The notes under the pieces: generated by a model
The model's input: only the letters and a program-made list of their open reading frames with translations
Database searches by the model: none
What the model was told of the DNA's origin: nothing
Shown here: positions 60,727-64,000 of the stretch, in pieces
Layout: every line of letters starts with the position of its first letter
How positions within the stretch are numbered: the first letter of the stretch is position 1
Position numbers and translations under genes: made by a program
From: an uncultured Acidobacteriaceae bacterium
Lineage (GTDB): Bacteria; Acidobacteriota; Terriglobia; Terriglobales; Acidobacteriaceae
Assembly (NCBI GenBank): GCA_903849645.1
Contig: CAINJJ010000005.1
Span: forward strand, 1 to 64,000
Direction of reading: 5' to 3'
DNA: 64,000 nucleotides

Positions 60727-61908
60727 CTAGATCCTGACCAGCTCACGCTGGATTGCGCCAGTGACCCAGGCTTTGCCGGGAGCGGTGAGCATGTCGATTT
60801 CGCTGCGCACGCCGAACTCGGGTAGGTAGATGCCGGGCTCGACGGAGAAGCAGGTGTTGGGCAGCAGGCGGCGCTCGTCGTGGGTTTCCAGGTTGTCGAG
60901 ATGCGCGCCGGAGCCGTGCAGATCCCAGGCGATGTTGTGTCCGGTGCGGTGGGTAAAGTATTGGGCGAAGCCGGCGTCGCGGATGACGGCGCGGGCGGCG
61001 TCATCGGCCTCAAAGCCGCAGATGGAGCGGCCGGCGGCGAAGGCGGACTGGACGGCGGCAATGGCGGCGTCGCGGGCGCCGAGGACGGTGTCAAAGACGT
61101 GCTGCTCGCGCTCGGAGGGCTCGCGGCCCACGACGCCGGTCCAGGTGATGTCGTAATAGATGCTGCCGGGCTGGGCGGTCTTGGCCCAGATGTCGATGAG
61201 GATGAAGTCGCCCTCGCGGATGGGCGCCGAATGCTCGGCGGTGGGCTCGTAGTGCGAGTCAGAGCTGTTGGCGTTGGCGCTGACGTTGGGGCCGTCCTGC
61301 CAGATGAGGCCCTCGCGGCGCATGGCTTCGCTGAGCCACTGGACGTGGTCGAACTCGCTGAGGCTGCCGGCGCCGCCGGAGGGGGGGCGGAGCCGGGCCG
61401 CCATCTCGCGCCAGCCTTCGGCGAGGATACGGTCGATGGCAACCTGGGCCACGGCGTGGGTGGCGACCTGTTCGGCGGTGAGAACGGCCTCAAACTGGCT
61501 GACCAGGTCAGCCGAGCTGACGATTTGCTTGCCGAGACCGCGAAGAAACTCGACGGTGCCGGCGTCGACCATGGAGACGTACATGATGGCGTTATTGGGC
61601 GAGTATTGCATGGCGATGCGGTGCGCGCCGTCCAGCATGGCCTCCAGGGCGGCGGCCAGTTCCTGCCAGCTTGAGTACTGCACCTTGAGCCCGGGCAGGG
61701 AGTCGAGGCGGCCCTGCTCGATGCGATGCACCAGGCGGCGGGGCTCGCCGCTGGCGGGGATGTAGTAGTACCAGCGGCGGGTGATGTGGGCTTTGGGGTC
61801 AAGGCCGAGGATGCGTTCGGCGATGGGGTCGCGGTGGTGATGGTCGTAGAAGAGCCAGCCGTCGTGGCCGGCCTCGCGGAGAGCGGCCTGGATCGCGTCG
61901 AGGTTCAT
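60727..61908 (-). CDS. M24 family metallopeptidase (Xaa-Pro peptidase-like)
   Basis: A 393-residue pita-bread peptidase. The N-terminal creatinase-like domain (1-150) is followed by the catalytic domain with dimetal ligands in ILIDIWAK (Asp), YYDITWTG (Asp), THRTGHNIAWD (His), SVEPGIYLPEFGVRSEIDML (two Glu). It probably cleaves X-Pro bonds of peptides in the cytoplasm, as no signal peptide is seen. Confidence 0.92.
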   Translation of the reverse strand: MNLDAIQAALREAGHDGWLFYDHHHRDPIAERILGLDPKAHITRRWYYYIPASGEPRRLVHRIEQGRLDSLPGLKVQYSSWQELAAALEAMLDGAHRIAMQYSPNNAIMYVSMVDAGTVEFLRGLGKQIVSSADLVSQFEAVLTAEQVATHAVAQVAIDRILAEGWREMAARLRPPSGGAGSLSEFDHVQWLSEAMRREGLIWQDGPNVSANANSSDSHYEPTAEHSAPIREGDFILIDIWAKTAQPGSIYYDITWTGVVGREPSEREQHVFDTVLGARDAAIAAVQSAFAAGRSICGFEADDAARAVIRDAGFAQYFTHRTGHNIAWDLHGSGAHLDNLETHDERRLLPNTCFSVEPGIYLPEFGVRSEIDMLTAPGKAWVTGAIQRELVRI

Positions 61909-62051
61909 GCAGGAATTTTACGCGGTGCCGGGGCCCTCCTACATGGTGTGTTGGAGTGTTGGGTACCCTCTGCGCTTTGCCCTTGATTCCTTGGTTTTTG
62001 AAGGGCATTCTTGGTCCATACAAATTCTGGACTCAAGAAGTAGGGGAAATC

Positions 62052-62720
62052 ATGGAAGAAAGGGAGCCGGATCTGAACTTTTGTGTTCCGGAGCGTCCGT
62101 CTCTTGACCATTTCAACGCTGGAGCAGATATTCCCTTTGGGGTCTCAGTAGCCAATATCTTCCATGCGATGGTGGATTTCACTGAATTCCTGCGGACCGT
62201 GGATACGGAGTTGGTGCGAAAGGACATGGCCCGGTTGGAAGACATGCTCATGCCTGCTAACTTCAGCAGCATGGTTGGAGAGTTCATCACAAGCAATCTC
62301 CCAAAGCACTGCCCAACCATTGCAAAGAACGCGTACCACAATGGCCACCCTGATTTATTGCCAGCCTGCAAATACCCAAGGAATGCGGCGCAGCATGTAG
62401 GATCGGACGGAATCGAGGTAAAGGCTTCTCGCTATTTGAAGGGTTGGCAGGGTCATAACCCAGAAGATGTTTGGCTTATGGTCTTTGTGTTTGAAGGGGG
62501 TCGCCCCTCCGATGCAATCAAGGCAAATGGAATGGTCCGGTTCCGTTTCCTGGCGGTATACGGCGCTTTGATTGAAAAATGCGACTGGAAGTTTGCAGGG
62601 CGGAGCCAGACAAGCCGACGAACAATCACGGCAACAGTTCTGCCGTCAGGCTTCGAGAAAATGGCAAAGAACTGGATTTACAAAGCGCCCCCGTCACAGT
62701 CAAACTCGAGGTCGATCTGA
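62052..62720 (+). CDS. Type II restriction endonuclease, PD-(D/E)XK fold
   Basis: A 222-residue protein. The catalytic set is visible: HPDLLP (Asp101) and GIEVKAS (Glu122, Lys124), i.e. PD-x20-ExK. Other conserved blocks are HFNAGADIPFGVSVANIF, MLMPANFSSMVGEF and WQGHNPEDVWLMVFVF. The ATG at 62052 has GGGGA 6 bases upstream, but the frame is open to 61956, and the preceding YKFWTQEVGEI looks native, so translation may start at a TTG or GTG upstream. Its 3' end overlaps the methyltransferase 3' end by 43 bases. The recognition site is unknown. Confidence 0.82.
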   Translation: MEEREPDLNFCVPERPSLDHFNAGADIPFGVSVANIFHAMVDFTEFLRTVDTELVRKDMARLEDMLMPANFSSMVGEFITSNLPKHCPTIAKNAYHNGHPDLLPACKYPRNAAQHVGSDGIEVKASRYLKGWQGHNPEDVWLMVFVFEGGRPSDAIKANGMVRFRFLAVYGALIEKCDWKFAGRSQTSRRTITATVLPSGFEKMAKNWIYKAPPSQSNSRSI

Positions 62721-63652
62721 TCCCGGTCTACAGGCACTTGCGACAACGGATTGATGGCACGGGAAGCCATCTGATAGAAAGTCTCGTATTTCTCAATCCC
62801 TATACATCGGTATCCGATAGCCTCAGCGGCAGCCACAGTTGATCCTGACCCCATAAATGGATCGCAGATCACGCCCTCTCCCAGTGGCAGAATCGTCCAA
62901 ACCAGTTCCCGCAAGAGTGCCTGAGGCTTCAGACTTGGATGTGGAGCGATCTCCCGCTCAGCTTTCGGTGTCCGCCCATAGTCGAGGATGTCGGAAAAGG
63001 GCAAACCTTCGGGCAAACGTCGAAGGCCTCCTGTACCGAACCGGCGAAGGCAGTCACTCACCGTCATTCCAACTGGCAGGGGTTTTCGAAAAATGCCCCA
63101 TGGCTCGTAGGCGCCACGAGGGAGCGAGCAAACACCGGGAAATTCCTCCTCGGCATTCTTCGGGCGATCTCCTCCTCTCAGGGTGCGGACAATTCTGATG
63201 ACCTGTCCTCTGAACTCAAGTCCTCCCTCTACCAAAGCCGAGTAGACCAACTGGGCAAGGAAGGAGTTGGAAGCCAGAATGATGTGCCCACCAGGCACAA
63301 GTGCGTGCAAAGCGACCTTTGCCCATTCTGTGAAGAAACGAGAGAGTTGCCTTCTCTCTTTCTCGTTTAGTGCGGTGAATCGAGGAAGAGGCTGGCGAAC
63401 CGAACCGTCGAATGAAGGGGGAATACGCCAAATGCCCCCGTTTCCATTCGCCCGCTTCTCAATTTGGTCGAATTGGTATTCCTTCACGCCGTAAGGTGGG
63501 TCTGTGACAATTCCGTGGATCGAGCCGGCAGGAATTCGGCCAAGCCATTCAATGCAATCGGCATGAAGGATCAGCGCCTTGCCCACACTGGCATGGATAT
63601 AATCCAACGCCAAATCGCCGGGTTCAGTCTTCGCCACGCTCATAGGATTCAT
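62678..63652 (-). CDS. DNA methyltransferase of the restriction-modification pair
   Basis: A 324-residue amino-methyltransferase. Motif IV DPPYG (51-55) lies before the AdoMet motif I DPFMGSGSTVAAAEA (264-278), the permuted beta-class order. DPPY is more usual for N6-adenine than N4-cytosine methylation. GGDRPKNAEEEFPGVCSLPRGAYEPWGIFRKP and the late HPSLKPQALLRELV are family blocks. The ATG at 63652 (MNPMSVAK) is preferred to 63703. It protects DNA from the convergent endonuclease. Confidence 0.92.
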   Translation of the reverse strand: MNPMSVAKTEPGDLALDYIHASVGKALILHADCIEWLGRIPAGSIHGIVTDPPYGVKEYQFDQIEKRANGNGGIWRIPPSFDGSVRQPLPRFTALNEKERRQLSRFFTEWAKVALHALVPGGHIILASNSFLAQLVYSALVEGGLEFRGQVIRIVRTLRGGDRPKNAEEEFPGVCSLPRGAYEPWGIFRKPLPVGMTVSDCLRRFGTGGLRRLPEGLPFSDILDYGRTPKAEREIAPHPSLKPQALLRELVWTILPLGEGVICDPFMGSGSTVAAAEAIGYRCIGIEKYETFYQMASRAINPLSQVPVDRDQIDLEFDCDGGAL

Positions 63653-64000
63653 CGTAGCGTACAACCTGTTCCGCCGAATGGAATTGCACGTCCGCTTGCC
63701 CAAGATGTGCTGTTATGGGAATCGTTCCCCGCAGCGCGGCTGGGGACTGAGCCAGGGCGACGGCTTGCGAGGTGGCGGCCTCTCTCCAGACGCGGACCGG
63801 GGTCCACTTGATGTCAATGTGTACTCAAAGGGTGCGGATCATCTGGTCAATCGAATACGGGGCCATGACGGGCAGTTGCCAGGCGAGGTCCGCTCGCGGG
63901 CGGGTTCCGAACCTTCTCTGGTCCATGCGAAAATGGGCCACAAGGCACTGCTGCCCATGACCGTCTCCGCCGCTCTCTACCTCGCAGCGCTTCGCTTCCG
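63653..64000. other. Right edge, possibly a gene start
   Basis: No complete gene. From an ATG at 63933 a frame runs open to the end of the window with a hydrophobic start (KALLPMTVSAALYLAAL), like a signal or membrane segment, but there is no clear ribosome binding site. The rest shows nothing. Confidence 0.3.

Overview
The window looks like a chromosome segment of a high-GC, Gram-negative soil bacterium of the phylum Acidobacteriota (Terriglobia/Acidobacteriaceae-like). This is an inference from the gene families present: a VWFA-domain protein of the type typical of acidobacteria (40713-41990), a DUF6677-type membrane protein (60174-60584), a GMC dehydrogenase with a 'gluconate dehydrogenase subunit 3' and a cytochrome c (4431-7204), TolC/HlyD and beta-barrel proteins that imply an outer membrane, and many dispersed intergenic repeats. 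Most of the content is core metabolism and stress biology. No prophage, CRISPR array or complete insertion sequence is visible.

Layout. 0-2.4 kb: a secreted protein, then rplS and trmD on the minus strand with a DinB-like gene wedged between them on the plus strand. 2.4-10.4 kb: a DUF2157/GDYXXLXY membrane pair, a three-gene periplasmic dehydrogenase (FAD subunit, Tat-exported small subunit, cytochrome c), a CocE-type hydrolase and a CDF metal exporter. 10.5-14.5 kb: hslV and hslU, separated by a broken nuclease gene and a VapBC toxin-antitoxin pair. 14.5-18.3 kb: repeats, a TfoX-like protein, a VOC protein, and mntR-mntH. 18.6-27.5 kb: a Ser/Thr kinase with a WD40 propeller, a TolC-HlyD pair, and a six-PAS GGDEF-EAL protein cut in two by an in-frame amber codon. 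27.7-32.6 kb: an M2 (ACE-like) peptidase, a PPOX-family protein, BrnTA, and secreted and outer-membrane proteins. 32.7-38.3 kb: the glycolytic genes tpiA, pgk and gapA, with a PIN toxin-antitoxin pair and two tiny antitoxin-like ORFs between tpiA and pgk. 38.5-42.9 kb: a P-loop kinase, a DinB protein, ribA, and the VWFA protein with a secreted partner. 43.2-47.6 kb: three tRNA genes (Arg-TCT, His-GTG, Pro-TGG) with a YheT hydrolase, an APC permease and a DUF4112 protein among them. 47.8-51.5 kb: a membrane protein/winged-helix regulator module with a perfect palindromic operator, a decayed REP-associated transposase fragment, and a three-gene partner-switching module (SpoIIE phosphatase, RsbW-like kinase, STAS antagonist). 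52-55.9 kb: hsp20 and clpB followed by a 39-bp tandem repeat. 56-62 kb: DUF503-rbfA, a GT39 glycosyltransferase, a GNAT enzyme, a DUF6677 pair and an M24 peptidase. 62-63.7 kb: a tail-to-tail type II restriction-modification pair.

How the genes fit together. Protein quality control is well represented (HslUV, ClpB, Hsp20), as is surface and periplasmic chemistry (dehydrogenase, peptidases, beta-barrel). Regulation includes manganese control, a kinase/WD40 protein, a partner switch and a c-di-GMP protein. Small mobile or addictive modules (VapBC, BrnTA, PIN/RHH, restriction-modification) sit inside otherwise conserved neighbourhoods: hslV|hslU and pgk|tpiA. Many start codons here are GTG or TTG with strong Shine-Dalgarno sequences, and these were used to set starts.
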